64,000 nucleotides of DNA, from assembly GCF_048263515.1 (NCBI RefSeq), contig NZ_JBLXEC010000022.1, positions 1 to 64,000 on the forward strand, written 5' to 3'. The notes under the pieces are model-generated. The model saw nothing but the letters and a program-made list of their open reading frames with translations. It ran no database searches and was not told where the DNA came from. Made by a program: the position numbers and the translations under genes. How positions within the stretch are numbered: the first letter of the stretch is position 1; each line of letters opens with the position of its first letter. The DNA is from Marinovum sp048263515 (GTDB lineage Bacteria; Pseudomonadota; Alphaproteobacteria; Rhodobacterales; Rhodobacteraceae). Below, one piece after another: positions 25,549 to 34,738 of this stretch.

Positions 25549-27087
25549 CTACCGCCCCTTGAACAGCCCGCCCAGGATGCCGCGGACGATACGGCGACCG
25601 GTGGTGCCCTTGAGCTCCTTGATCACCGCCTGGGTCATCGCCTCGCCGATCGAACCGCCAGTGCTGCGCCGGCGCGAGGTCGAGCGGGTGACGCGCGTTC
25701 CGGAATAGCGCCGCCCGGCGCGGTATTCGCGCTCGGCCACCTCGGCCGCCTCTTCCCGGCGCTCGGCCTCTTCGGCCGCTTGCGCCGCCTCTTCGGCCCG
25801 TTTCGCCAGGATCTCGTAGGCCGAATGCCGGTCCTGCAGCGCATCGTATTTCCCCGCCACCGGCGAGCCCGCCATCACCTGCGCCCGCACCCCGGCCGCA
25901 AGCGGCCCGAGCTGCGACGACGGCGGCCGGATCAGTGTGCGCTCTGCCATCCCCGGCACGCCCTTCTTCTGCAGCATCGAGGTCACCGCCTCGCCGACGC
26001 CGACCTCGCGGATCGCCTCTTCGATGTCGAAACGCGGGTTGTCGCGATAGGTCTCGGCGGCCATCCGCAGCGCCTTGCGGTCGCGGGCGGTGAAGGCGCG
26101 CAGGGCATGCTGGATGCGGTTTCCGAGCTGGCCCAGGATGTCCTCTGGCACGTCATCGGGGTTCTGGGTGATGAAGAAGACACCGACGCCCTTGGAGCGG
26201 ATCAGCCGAGCCACTTGTTCCACCTTGTCGACCAGCGCCGGCGGCGCACCGTCGAACAACAGATGCGCCTCGTCGAAGAAGAAGACCAGCTTCGGCTTGT
26301 CCGGATCACCGACCTCGGGCAGCTCTTCGAAGAGCTCGGACAGCAGCCAGAGCAGGAAGGTGGCGTAAAGCCGGGGCGAGGCCATCAGCGTATCGGCGGC
26401 CAGGATGTTGATCCGTCCCCGTCCCTCGGCGTCACAGGTCATCAGGTCGCCCAGCTCGAGCGCCGGTTCGCCAAAGAGCCGCGCGCCGCCCTGGTTTTCC
26501 AGCACCAGTAGCCGTCGCTGGATCGCGCCGATCGAGGCGGTGGAGATATTGCCGTAGCGCAGTGACAGGTCCTTGCGGCTCTCGCCGACCCAGACCAGCA
26601 GCGCTTGCAGGTCCTTGAGATCGAGCAGCGGCAGCCCCTGTTCGTCGGCCAGGCGGAAGGCGATGTTGAGCACGCCTTCCTGCGCCTCCGACAGCTCCAG
26701 CAGGCGCGAGATCAGCAGTGGCCCCATCTCTGACACCGTGGTGCGCACCGGGTGGCCCTGTTCGCCGAAGAGGTCCCAGAAGGTCACGGGGAAGGCCTGA
26801 TAGGCGTAGTCGTCGAAGCCGATCTTGGCGGCACGCTCGGCGAAGGCCTGGTGCAGCTTGAACCCCTCGCTGCCGGCGGCGGCAAGGCCCGAGAGATCGC
26901 CTTTGACGTCAGACAGAAAGACCGGCACACCGGCATTGGAAAAGCCCTCGGCGAGGATTTGCAGGGTCACCGTCTTGCCGGTGCCGGTGGCGCCGGCGAT
27001 CAGGCCGTGACGGTTGGCATAGCCCAGCGCCAGCCCCTGCCGTTCGCCATACTCCGGCCCGCCGCCGCCGATGAAAATCTCTGCCAT
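25549..27087 (-). CDS. HerA/YjgR-like ATPase (DUF853)
   Basis: A 512-aa P-loop ATPase of the HerA-FtsK superfamily, YjgR type. Walker A is GATGTGKT (32-39), followed by the LSDVKGDLSGLA segment typical of this family; Walker B is KLVFFFDEAHLLF near residue 260, then a sensor segment VGVFFITQNPDD with the conserved Asn. A charged coiled coil (about 425-470) precedes the C-terminus. HerA proteins move or unwind DNA, but the role of the stand-alone YjgR group is not known. ATG at 27087 is chosen over 27096 because the GGGGG site is 9 bp away rather than adjacent. Confidence 0.88.
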   Translation of the reverse strand: MAEIFIGGGGPEYGERQGLALGYANRHGLIAGATGTGKTVTLQILAEGFSNAGVPVFLSDVKGDLSGLAAAGSEGFKLHQAFAERAAKIGFDDYAYQAFPVTFWDLFGEQGHPVRTTVSEMGPLLISRLLELSEAQEGVLNIAFRLADEQGLPLLDLKDLQALLVWVGESRKDLSLRYGNISTASIGAIQRRLLVLENQGGARLFGEPALELGDLMTCDAEGRGRINILAADTLMASPRLYATFLLWLLSELFEELPEVGDPDKPKLVFFFDEAHLLFDGAPPALVDKVEQVARLIRSKGVGVFFITQNPDDVPEDILGQLGNRIQHALRAFTARDRKALRMAAETYRDNPRFDIEEAIREVGVGEAVTSMLQKKGVPGMAERTLIRPPSSQLGPLAAGVRAQVMAGSPVAGKYDALQDRHSAYEILAKRAEEAAQAAEEAERREEAAEVAEREYRAGRRYSGTRVTRSTSRRRSTGGSIGEAMTQAVIKELKGTTGRRIVRGILGGLFKGR

Positions 27088-27230
27088 GCCCTGCATCCCC
27101 CTGACAAAATCGCGCCCGGTGCGCAAAAAACGCCCGGGCAACCCTAACTTAACCTTTCTGCGTCACTGTGGGCAATGTCCGGTGCGGGGCAATCGCCTTT
27201 TGCCGGATTGACTTCCTCCCTGTCAGACTG

Positions 27231-27260
27231 GGCCGTGCCTGCAAAGGTACGGCCTTTTTT
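27231..27260 (+). terminator. Rho-independent terminator without upstream gene
   Basis: Stem GGCCGTGCCT paired with AGGTACGGCC (10 bp, one mismatch), loop GCAA, followed by six T. There is no plus-strand protein gene in front of it, so it probably ends a small RNA. Confidence 0.75.
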
Positions 27261-27404
27261 CGCGGACCTCGCGTCAGCAAACCAAAGCGCTTTCGAGCCG
27301 GACCCCGAAAAAGTGAAAACTTGCCTGTTGACCGAAGCCAAAATTATTCGTAGCGTCCGGGCAATGACTAAGTCGGCCAGTCCGACGGGGAGCAAGAAAA
27401 ATGG

Positions 27405-27439
27405 AAAAGGGGCCGGTTCAACGGCCTCTTTTCTTTTTT
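27405..27439 (+). terminator. second Rho-independent terminator without upstream gene
   Basis: Stem AAAAGGGGCCG paired with CGGCCTCTTTT (11 bp with one G-U pair), loop GTTCAA, then C and six T. A possible promoter lies in front: TTGACC at 27328-27333 and, 17 bp on, a weak -10 TAGCGT, which would give an RNA of about 75-80 nt. Confidence 0.75.
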
Positions 27440-27610
27440 CCGCCAAGGGGTTGGCTCCGATGCGTTGACATCTCTTCACGGATATATGCACGATTACGCC
27501 CAAGCGGATGGCGAAGACAGCCTGACAGGGCCGAGCCCGCATGCTAAGCGCTCGATGCAGGATGGAGCCGACCCATCCAACCGACGACATCTCAACCAGA
27601 GGGGGGCAAG

Positions 27611-28282
27611 ATGCCCAGAATTCTTTCCTTCATGCCTTTGATCGCCCTGTTGGCCGCCACGGCCCCGGTGATGGCGCAGGAGACCGCAGCGGATGACGCC
27701 GCGGAAGCAACCACCGAAACCGAAGCGCCCGCCGAGGCCACGCCAGAGGCCGAGGCCGAAGACGCAGCACCCGCCGCAGAGGCCGCCACAGGCGACACCG
27801 TCGAGGCCGAGAGCGGCGAGCCGGCGCTGGGCCAGACCTATGTCAAGGAAGAGGTCGGCGACTGGGAGCTGCGCTGCATCCGCACCGAGACGCCCGAGAG
27901 CGACCCCTGCCAGCTTTACCAGCTGCTGAAAGAGGGTGACGGCAATCCGCTGGCCGAGATCTCGCTGTTCCGCCTGCCCAAGGATTCCAAGCTGCCGGCC
28001 GGGGCGACGGTGATCGTGCCGCTCGAGACGCTGCTGACCGGTCAGCTCGGCATCTCGGTCGACGGCAACCAGCCCAAGAGCTATCCCTTCTCGTTCTGCA
28101 ACCGCCAGGGCTGCTACGCGCGGATCGGCCTGACCGCCGAGGATGTCGCCGCCTTCAAACGCGGTGCGGCAGCCAAGGTGATGATCCGGCCCTTCGCGGC
28201 GCCCGATCAGGTGGTCGCCTCGACCATGTCGCTCAAGGGCTTTACCGCGGGCTACGACAAGGCCAGCGTGATCAACCAGTAA
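27611..28282 (+). CDS. invasion-associated locus B (IalB) family protein
   Basis: A 223-aa secreted protein. Signal peptide residues 1-22 (ending VMA); then an acidic Ala/Glu/Thr/Pro-rich low-complexity linker (about 23-75); then the IalB domain (about 76-223) with VGDWELRCI, DPCQLYQLL, SFCNRQGCYARIGL and four Cys that could form two disulphides. The family was named in Bartonella but is widespread in free-living alphaproteobacteria, where it has no proven role; invasion should not be inferred. Strong G-rich site before ATG at 27611. A terminator follows. Confidence 0.9.
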   Translation: MPRILSFMPLIALLAATAPVMAQETAADDAAEATTETEAPAEATPEAEAEDAAPAAEAATGDTVEAESGEPALGQTYVKEEVGDWELRCIRTETPESDPCQLYQLLKEGDGNPLAEISLFRLPKDSKLPAGATVIVPLETLLTGQLGISVDGNQPKSYPFSFCNRQGCYARIGLTAEDVAAFKRGAAAKVMIRPFAAPDQVVASTMSLKGFTAGYDKASVINQ

Positions 28283-28307
28283 GCTTGAGCGCCCCTGCTG
28301 AAATCCG

Positions 28308-28338
28308 AAACGCCGCCCTTGATCGGGGCGGCGTTTTT
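28308..28338. terminator. bidirectional terminator between ialB-like gene and lpxB
   Basis: Stem AAACGCCGCCC paired with GGGCGGCGTTT (11 bp), a short loop and a run of T; the complementary A-run serves the convergent lpxB transcript, whose stop codon begins at the base of the hairpin. Confidence 0.88.
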
Positions 28339-29516
28339 CATGTCTCGGGGCTGTTGTCCGGGCTGCGGCCCAACCCGTCCAGCACGGCACGGGCGGCGCG
28401 GATGCCGGGCGGCTCCTGCCCCTGCCCCAACCGCTCCATGGTCAGCGCCATGGCATGGGCCTGCGCCTCCGGCGCCTCGGCCAGCGCCAGCACCGCCTTG
28501 GCGATCTCGGCGGGCACACAGGCCTTGCCGACGAACTCCGGCACCGCGCGGGTGTCTGACACCAGGTTGACCAGCGTCACCGTGTCGACGCGCAGCATTC
28601 GGCCGATGATCTGCCGCGACAGCCAGTTCATGTCATAGGCGATGACCATCGGCGTGCCCGCCGCCGCCAGCTCCAGCGAGACCGTGCCGGAGGCCGCCAG
28701 CGCCAGGTCACCGGCGCGAAAGGCCGCGCGCTTCTCGGCCTGCGCGCCTTCGGCCGCGCCGTCGAGCACCAGCGGCGCGCCGGGCCAGTCGGCCACCGCC
28801 GCCTGCACCATGCCCACCACCGGCCCCGCTGCCGGCACGACTATGCGCATCTCGGGGCGCTTGGCGCAGACCGCGCGCAGAACCTCGCCAAAGACCGGTC
28901 CCATGCGCGCAACCTCGCTGCGGCGCGAGCCGGGCAGCACCAGCAGCATCGGCGCGGAGTCCAGCCCGTGGCGATTGCGAAACTCCGCCGCCTCGGCCTC
29001 GCTGGCCACCGGATCGGTCACCACCGGGTGGCCGACGAAATCGCAGCGCATGCCGGCGGCCTGCATGTAGGGCGGCTCGAACGGCAGCAGCGCCAGAACC
29101 TGGTCGATATGTTTGGCCATCTTGGCGGCGCGCCCCGGACGCCAGGCCCAGACCGTCGGCGCGACGTAATGCACCGTGCGGATCGAGGAGCGCGCCTTGA
29201 CGATTTTCGCCACGCGCAGGCAGAATTCCGGCAGATCGATGGTCACCAGCACGTCGGGCTGCGCGGCGATGGCGGCCTCTGCGGCTTCGTTCACCCGGCG
29301 TTTCAGCGCGGGATATTGCGACAGGATCTCGGTCAGACCCATGATCGAGATGTCGTCCATCGGAAAGATGCTGTCGAGGCCCGCCTCTTCCATCCGCGGC
29401 CCGCCGACGCCGATGAATTCGACCTCTGCCTCGGGCATCAGGCTGCGAAAGCCCGCCATCAGCGCCGCGCCCAGCTTGTCGCCCGAGGGCTCTCCGGCGA
29501 TCACGAAGACCCGCAT
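28338..29516 (-). CDS. lpxB: lipid-A-disaccharide synthase
   Basis: A 392-aa GT-B glycosyltransferase that joins UDP-2,3-diacylglucosamine and lipid X to make the lipid A disaccharide at the inner membrane. Signature blocks are VIAGEPSGDKLGAALM at the N-terminus, GVGGPRMEEAGLDSIF, VAPTVWAWRPGRAAKM and ASGTVSLELAAAGTPMVIAYDMNWLS. Start overlaps the lpxI stop by 1 bp (TGATG). Last gene of the lipid A cluster. Confidence 0.96.
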   Translation of the reverse strand: MRVFVIAGEPSGDKLGAALMAGFRSLMPEAEVEFIGVGGPRMEEAGLDSIFPMDDISIMGLTEILSQYPALKRRVNEAAEAAIAAQPDVLVTIDLPEFCLRVAKIVKARSSIRTVHYVAPTVWAWRPGRAAKMAKHIDQVLALLPFEPPYMQAAGMRCDFVGHPVVTDPVASEAEAAEFRNRHGLDSAPMLLVLPGSRRSEVARMGPVFGEVLRAVCAKRPEMRIVVPAAGPVVGMVQAAVADWPGAPLVLDGAAEGAQAEKRAAFRAGDLALAASGTVSLELAAAGTPMVIAYDMNWLSRQIIGRMLRVDTVTLVNLVSDTRAVPEFVGKACVPAEIAKAVLALAEAPEAQAHAMALTMERLGQGQEPPGIRAARAVLDGLGRSPDNSPET

Positions 29517-30319
29517 CAGGGCGCCTCTGCCAGCAGGAACAGCCCGGCCTCTTGCGCCGCCGCGATCAGCGCCTCGCGCTCGATAAGGACGACTTGACCG
29601 GCAGCAATTGCGATGCCGCGCAGCCCGGCCTTGGCGGCGCCGCGCACCGTCTCGGGACCGATGGCGGGCATGTCGACGCGCAGGTCCTGGCCCAGCTTGG
29701 GGCGTTTGACCAGCACACCGCCGGTGCCGCGCAGGTTCGCGGGCGTCTCGGCGACAAAGCGCAGCATGGCGTCGGTGCCCTGCTGCGTCTCGATCCCCAG
29801 CGCGATGCCGGTGTCGACCACCGCGCTCTGGCCCACGTCGAGTGGCGAGAGGGCGGCGAGGATCTCGCGGCCCCGGGTGATGTCGGCACGCGCGGCCTCG
29901 TCGGGCTCGGTGCCAGCAAGCAGTCCCGCAGCGGCGGTCAGATCGGGAAGCAACTCATGCGCGCCGATCACCGCGAAATCGGCCTCTTCGAAGACCGAGA
30001 TCACCAGCCGCACCAGCGCATCGTCGCCGCCCTGCAGCGCCGCCAGAAGCCGTGGCGCCAGCGCCTGCATGAAGGGATCGAAGGCGCCGGGATCGAGCGG
30101 CGGGCGGCCGACGCCACCGGCCAGCACCAGCCGCGTGATGCCGCGCGCCTTCAGGTCGTCGAGCAGCGCGCCGAAGGCCTCGAACCCGTGCTGCGCGCCT
30201 GCGCGCGGCAGATCGGTCTCGACACCGTCGAAGGCCACGCAGAGCGCCTGCGGATACGCCTCGGCCAGCGCCCGGGGCATCGCCCCGCGCCCGGCCAGGA
30301 TGGCCAAATCGCCAGACAT
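29516..30319 (-). CDS. lpxI: UDP-2,3-diacylglucosamine pyrophosphatase LpxI
   Basis: A 267-aa protein of the DUF1009/LpxI family, the alphaproteobacterial replacement for LpxH. It hydrolyses UDP-2,3-diacylglucosamine to lipid X. Family blocks: LAILAGRGAMPRALAE at the start, VLAGGVGRP, VIGAHELLPDL, and VDTGIALGIETQQGTDAML followed by GVLVKRPKLGQDLRVDMPAIGPETV. It lies between lpxA (6-bp gap) and lpxB (1-bp overlap), which supports the assignment. Confidence 0.95.
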   Translation of the reverse strand: MSGDLAILAGRGAMPRALAEAYPQALCVAFDGVETDLPRAGAQHGFEAFGALLDDLKARGITRLVLAGGVGRPPLDPGAFDPFMQALAPRLLAALQGGDDALVRLVISVFEEADFAVIGAHELLPDLTAAAGLLAGTEPDEAARADITRGREILAALSPLDVGQSAVVDTGIALGIETQQGTDAMLRFVAETPANLRGTGGVLVKRPKLGQDLRVDMPAIGPETVRGAAKAGLRGIAIAAGQVVLIEREALIAAAQEAGLFLLAEAP

Positions 30320-30325
30320 GCCGCC

Positions 30326-31117
30326 TCAGCCTCCGGGGGTCAGGTAGTGACGGTCGCTGTCGCCGAGGATGAAATCGACGATCTCGCGCACATAGTCGCT
30401 CTGGGTTTCGGCGCCCAGCCTTTGGGCGCGCTCGACAAAGGCGCCCTCGCCCTGCGCCAGCATCTGGAACGCCGCCCTCAGCGCGGTGATGTCCGACCGT
30501 GCCACGCCGCGCCGCTTGAGACCGACGAGGTTGAGCCCGTCGAGCTTGCCGCGCGGGGCCTGCACCAGACCGTGCGGAATGACATCGTTGGTCACCATGG
30601 TGACCGCGCCGATGATCGCGCCGTGGCCGATGCGCACGAACTGGTGCACGCCGGACAACCCGCCGATGATCACCTCGTCCTCGATGATGCAATGGCCGGC
30701 CAGAGCGGCGGAATTCACCACGATCACCTTGTTGCCGATCTGCACGTCATGGGCGACGTGACAGCCGGCCATGAACAGCCCGTCATCGCCCACCCGCGTC
30801 ACGCCACCGCCACCGGCGGTGCCGGTGTTCATCGTCACATGCTCGCGGATGCGGTTGCGCTTGCCGATCACCAGCCGGGTCTCTTCACCGGCGAACTTGA
30901 GGTCCTGCGGGATCTCGCCGATCACCGCGAAGGGAAAGATCACCGTGTCCTCGCCGATCTCGGTCACGCCGGTCACCACCACGTGGCTTTTCAGCTCGAC
31001 CCGCGGCGCCAGGGTGACCTTGGGCCCGACGTGACAGAACGGGCCGATGCGGCAGCCGATGCCGATCTCGGCGCCATCCTCGATCACCGCGCTGGGATGG
31101 ATGAAGGTCTCGGTCAT
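30326..31117 (-). CDS. lpxA: UDP-N-acetylglucosamine acyltransferase
   Basis: A 263-aa left-handed beta-helix acyltransferase that adds the first 3-hydroxyacyl chain to UDP-GlcNAc from acyl-ACP. Hexapeptide repeats run from about residue 5 to 190, with the catalytic-His block MAGCHVAHDVQIGN and the C-terminal helical domain (LNLVGLKRRG). ATG at 31117 overlaps the fabZ stop by 1 bp and matches the family N-terminus (TFIHPSAVIEDGAEIG). A longer upstream open frame is antisense noise over fabZ. Confidence 0.95.
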   Translation of the reverse strand: MTETFIHPSAVIEDGAEIGIGCRIGPFCHVGPKVTLAPRVELKSHVVVTGVTEIGEDTVIFPFAVIGEIPQDLKFAGEETRLVIGKRNRIREHVTMNTGTAGGGGVTRVGDDGLFMAGCHVAHDVQIGNKVIVVNSAALAGHCIIEDEVIIGGLSGVHQFVRIGHGAIIGAVTMVTNDVIPHGLVQAPRGKLDGLNLVGLKRRGVARSDITALRAAFQMLAQGEGAFVERAQRLGAETQSDYVREIVDFILGDSDRHYLTPGG

Positions 31118-31572
31118 CAGATATCCATCATCGCGGTGAATTCGCATTCCGCCGCCATCTCGCCATCGACCGTGGCCACGCCCGAGAATTTCCAGACCTT
31201 GCCGCCGGGCTTGCCGCGCTCGGTCCTGACGTTCATCTCGAGCACGTCGCCGGGGATCACCTTGCGGCGGAACTTGCACTTGTCGATCGCCATGAAGTAG
31301 ATCAGCAGGTCCTTGTCGGCCAGATCCATCGCCACGCCGATCATCACGCCGGAGGTCTGCGCCATCGCCTCGACGATGGTGACGCCGGGCATGATCGGGG
31401 TGCCGGGGAAATGGCCCTGGAAATGCGGCTCGTTCATGGTGACATTCTTGATGCCCTTGGCCGATTTGTAGCCGTCGATATCGACCACCTTGTCGACCAG
31501 CAGGAAGGGATAGCGGTGCGGCAGAATGCGCTGAATCAGCTGGATATCCGCGGTTTTGAGTGTCTCGGTCAT
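31117..31572 (-). CDS. fabZ: 3-hydroxyacyl-ACP dehydratase FabZ
   Basis: A 151-aa hot-dog-fold enzyme that dehydrates 3-hydroxyacyl-ACP in fatty acid synthesis. The catalytic His is in LPHRYPFLLVDKV (about residue 19) and the partner Glu in GVTIVEAMAQTSGVM; EPHFQGHFPGTPIMPG is typical. FabZ and LpxA compete for the same 3-hydroxyacyl-ACP, consistent with their adjacency. A 99-bp gap separates it from skp upstream, where lpxD is found in many Proteobacteria but not here. Confidence 0.96.
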   Translation of the reverse strand: MTETLKTADIQLIQRILPHRYPFLLVDKVVDIDGYKSAKGIKNVTMNEPHFQGHFPGTPIMPGVTIVEAMAQTSGVMIGVAMDLADKDLLIYFMAIDKCKFRRKVIPGDVLEMNVRTERGKPGGKVWKFSGVATVDGEMAAECEFTAMMDI

Positions 31573-31671
31573 TCTTTCGTCCTTCTTCGTCCTGTGCGGT
31601 GCCCGAAGGCGCGCGGCTCCTGCCTTGTCCCTAGCAACCGGGGGGCGTCACGGCAAGCGTTCCGGCGGCGC

Positions 31672-32430
31672 TCACTCCACCGGGGCGGGCCGGCTCTCGG
31701 TAGGCTCGGCGCTCTCTTGCGGCTCTGACGCGGCGTCGGGAACGCTGACGCCGGGGGGGCTGTCGGGCTGCGGCTCTGGCGGGCGTTCGGGCACGGTTTC
31801 GTCGACCGCCGCATCGCCCGGCGCACGTTCGGCAAAGGCCGCGTCCAGCCGCTGCGCGGTGATCCGGCTCACGTCGATGGCATCGTTGAAGACCAGAACA
31901 TTGCGCTTTTCCACCACCAGCACCGCGCCGGCATCCAGCATCAGCTGGCCGAGGATGGGAAAGGCGGTCTGGCGAAATTCGAGCCGGGCATTGGACTGAT
32001 CGCGGTTCAGCTCCAGCGCGCGGGCATCCTGGGCGGCGCGCAGGGCCTGGACCTTGGCATCAAAGGCATCGGCCAGCGTCCGGAACTCGGCCGCCGGCAG
32101 CGTCGCGCGTTTTTCGGTCAGCAGCTTTTCCTCGGCCGCCATCTCGAGGTCGATGCGGGCGATCTCATCCGCAAGCTCGCGGCTGCGGGTCTCGAACTCG
32201 CGCAGGATCTCCTGGCCGCGGTCGGACTGGCGAAAGACCTCGTCGAAATCCACCACCAGCACCGGCGATCTCTGCTCGGTGTCATCGGCGGCCAGCACAG
32301 GCCCCGGCGCCAGCAGCGCCAGGGCCAGAAGCCCCCGCGCCACGGCACGCCGCAGCGCCTGTGCCCGGCCCGATGGCGCCGGATCAGAAGCTGGTGGCAA
32401 GCGTGAACTCGAAGAAGCGATCCTCGTCAT
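31672..32430 (-). CDS. OmpH/Skp-family periplasmic chaperone
   Basis: A 252-aa OmpH-family protein. A hydrophobic signal region lies at about residues 30-47 (GLLALALLAPGPVLA). The core (about 55-195) begins SPVLVVDFDEVFRQSDRGQEIL, the typical Skp start, and is a long helical coiled coil. A Pro/Glu/Ser-rich tail of about 50 residues is extra. Skp holds unfolded outer-membrane proteins for BamA, encoded just upstream. The ATG at 32430 overlaps bamA by 47 bp; GTG at 32343 would give a more normal signal peptide and no overlap, so the start is uncertain. Confidence 0.82.
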   Translation of the reverse strand: MTRIASSSSRLPPASDPAPSGRAQALRRAVARGLLALALLAPGPVLAADDTEQRSPVLVVDFDEVFRQSDRGQEILREFETRSRELADEIARIDLEMAAEEKLLTEKRATLPAAEFRTLADAFDAKVQALRAAQDARALELNRDQSNARLEFRQTAFPILGQLMLDAGAVLVVEKRNVLVFNDAIDVSRITAQRLDAAFAERAPGDAAVDETVPERPPEPQPDSPPGVSVPDAASEPQESAEPTESRPAPVE

Positions 32431-34738
32431 GTTCTTCTTTTTTCAGCGTCTTGGTGAAGTTGAACCGCAGCGGCCCGATGGCCGTCGTCCAGAACAGCGA
32501 CGCCCCCACCACGTGACGCGCCGCAGGCTCGTCATGCACCACGGAATGGCCGGCAGAAGTGGTCGTCGTATTGTCGAGCCCCCAGAGCGAGCCCACATCG
32601 TAGAAGACACCGCCGGACAGGCCGTATTCCTCTGGCAGACCCAGCGGGAACTCGGCCTCGAGCCGGGCCACCGCGTAGTAATTGCCGCCGAGCGCATCGT
32701 TCACATCTGGGCCGATCTCGCGCGGGCCGATGCCGCCGGGTTCAAAGCCGCGCATCCGCGACGAGCCAAGCGAGAAGCGGTCGATCACCCGGCTGTCGGT
32801 GTCGCCGGTCCAGAGCGCGCCGCCCTCGATCACCGCACGCAGGGTGACCTCTTCGTTGCGCACCTTCTTCTGGCCGATGGCGCGGGCGGTCGTGGTGACC
32901 GATTTGACGTCGCCGCCCAAGCCGTTGAAATCCTGGCTGAACTGCAACCGCACGCCGGCGGTCGGATCGAGCCCGGTGTCAATGGTGTCATAGGTGTAGG
33001 TATAGCCCAGACCGCTGGAATAGAGCGGGCCCTGCGCCACCTCGGCGCTAAGGATGTCGCCCAGATCGCTGCCGGCGTTGAGCATCTCGGAATAGCGCGC
33101 GGTGTAGCGGGTTTGCAGCGTGCTGTATTCCGCCACCGGGAAGGTCAGGCTGGTCGAGAACCGGCCGATCGCGGTGTCGTAGCTGTCGTCATACTGGTTG
33201 TCGGTCTCGGAATAGCTGAGCCCGATGCCGAAGCGCAGATCGCGGTTCAAAAATGCCGGTTCCGCGAAGTTGAAGGCGTAGCTGGTGCTGCCCGACGCGG
33301 TCGAAACCTCGACACCCAGCGCCTGACCACGGCCAAGGAAGTTGCGCTCGCTGAACGACAGGTTGACGCCGAAGCCGCCATCGGTGGAATAGGTGCCGCC
33401 AAAACCGATCGAGCCGGTGGGCGCCTCGTCGACATCGACGTCGATGATCACCTGCTGCGGGGTGGAGCCTTCGCGGGCGTTGACGTCTGCCTTGCTGAAG
33501 AAGCCCAGCGCGCGGATGCGTTCGGCCGATTCACGCACTTCGCGCGGGTTGAAGGGGTCGCCCTCGACTACCTTGAACTGGCGCCGCACCACGCGGTCGA
33601 GCGTGGTGGTGTTGCCCTCGATATCGATCCGCTCGATGAAGATCCGCGGTCCGCGCGACAGCACGAATTCCACGTCCAGTTCCAGCGTGCGGTCATTGCG
33701 GGTGATGCGCGGCTCGACACGGATGAAGTTGAGCCCGCGGCGGTTGGCGAGGCGCTCCATCCGGGCGATCTCGCTCTCGACCAGTGCCGGGGAATAGACC
33801 ACGCCGGGGCGGATGCGGATGATCTCGGCAAAGTCCTGCGGATCGACATCCGGCAGGTCCGAGGTCGCGGTGACCTGGCCGAAGGTGAACTGCTGGCCTT
33901 CCTGCACGTTGAAAGTGACGAAATAGCCGTCACGCTCTTCGGCGATCTCGGCATTGACCGAGTTGATGCGGAAATCGACATAGCCGCGCGACTGGTAGAA
34001 ATCGGTCAGCACCTGCTTGTCGAACTCGATCCGGTCCTCGACAAAGCTGTCGCGACGGATGATCGCGCGGAACAGACCGGCCTGCTTGGTGCCCAGCACC
34101 CGGCGCAGACGGCGGTCGGAATAGACGTTGTTGCCGACGATCGAGATCCGCTCGACCTCGATCACCCCGCCCTCGAGGATCTCGAAGGCCAGGTCGACGC
34201 GGTTGTCAGAACGGCGGATCAGCTTGGGCGTCACCCGTGCGGCGGCGCGGCCCTGTTCGGCATAGGCCTGAACGATGGTCTCGGCGTCACGCTCGGCGGT
34301 GGCGGCGTTGAAGACCTTGCGGGATTCAGAGGTCACCAGACCGGCAAGGTCCTCGTCCTTGATCCGCTGGTTGCCCTCGAACACGACGCGGTTGATCGTC
34401 GGGTATTCGGTGACGCGGATCACCAGCTTGTTGCCCACCGGCACGATCTCGACCTCTTCGAAGAGACCGGAGCCGAGGATGCGCTGATAGGCATCGTTCA
34501 GTTGGGCGGCGGTGACGGTCTGGCCGCGGGCAATGCCCGCGTAGCTCAGGATCGTCGCCGGCTCGATGCGCCCGGCGCCCTCGATCGACACTTCGGTAAA
34601 GGTGTAACTCTGCGCCAGCGCCGGCATCGGCACCAGCGTCGCCTCGACGGCGATTGCCGCCGCGCTGGCAAACAGGACAGATTTGACCGCTTTTGCTGCC
34701 GCACGTTCGTTGACGCGCGTTCCCACTCGATTTTTCAT
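32384..34738 (-). CDS. bamA: outer membrane assembly factor BamA
   Basis: A 784-aa Omp85 protein. Signal peptide about residues 1-42 (ending LAQS), five POTRA domains about 45-420 (for example IEGAGRIEPATILSYAG, VVFEGNQRIKDEDL, ISIVGNNVYSDRRLRR, IDIEGNTTTLDRVVRR), then a 16-strand beta barrel containing the L6-type motif SSRMRGFEPGGIGPRE and ending in the Phe-terminated strand FEFTLATSF. It is the core of the BAM complex inserting outer membrane proteins. Placed between rseP and skp, the usual order. Confidence 0.96.
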   Translation of the reverse strand: MKNRVGTRVNERAAAKAVKSVLFASAAAIAVEATLVPMPALAQSYTFTEVSIEGAGRIEPATILSYAGIARGQTVTAAQLNDAYQRILGSGLFEEVEIVPVGNKLVIRVTEYPTINRVVFEGNQRIKDEDLAGLVTSESRKVFNAATAERDAETIVQAYAEQGRAAARVTPKLIRRSDNRVDLAFEILEGGVIEVERISIVGNNVYSDRRLRRVLGTKQAGLFRAIIRRDSFVEDRIEFDKQVLTDFYQSRGYVDFRINSVNAEIAEERDGYFVTFNVQEGQQFTFGQVTATSDLPDVDPQDFAEIIRIRPGVVYSPALVESEIARMERLANRRGLNFIRVEPRITRNDRTLELDVEFVLSRGPRIFIERIDIEGNTTTLDRVVRRQFKVVEGDPFNPREVRESAERIRALGFFSKADVNAREGSTPQQVIIDVDVDEAPTGSIGFGGTYSTDGGFGVNLSFSERNFLGRGQALGVEVSTASGSTSYAFNFAEPAFLNRDLRFGIGLSYSETDNQYDDSYDTAIGRFSTSLTFPVAEYSTLQTRYTARYSEMLNAGSDLGDILSAEVAQGPLYSSGLGYTYTYDTIDTGLDPTAGVRLQFSQDFNGLGGDVKSVTTTARAIGQKKVRNEEVTLRAVIEGGALWTGDTDSRVIDRFSLGSSRMRGFEPGGIGPREIGPDVNDALGGNYYAVARLEAEFPLGLPEEYGLSGGVFYDVGSLWGLDNTTTTSAGHSVVHDEPAARHVVGASLFWTTAIGPLRFNFTKTLKKEEHDEDRFFEFTLATSF

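Larger units (their letters stand above)
27088..27610. other. 523-bp intergenic region with two plus-strand terminators
   Basis: No convincing protein gene. A plus-strand open frame (27175-27468) runs through both hairpins and lacks family resemblance or a ribosome-binding site. The two Rho-independent terminators inside point to short plus-strand transcripts ending at about 27260 and 27439. The region also contains the leader of the IalB-family gene. Confidence 0.6.

Noticed and set aside
27175..27468. 97-codon plus-strand frame in the gap before the IalB-family gene
   Set aside because: It runs through two terminators, lacks a ribosome-binding site and shows no domain.
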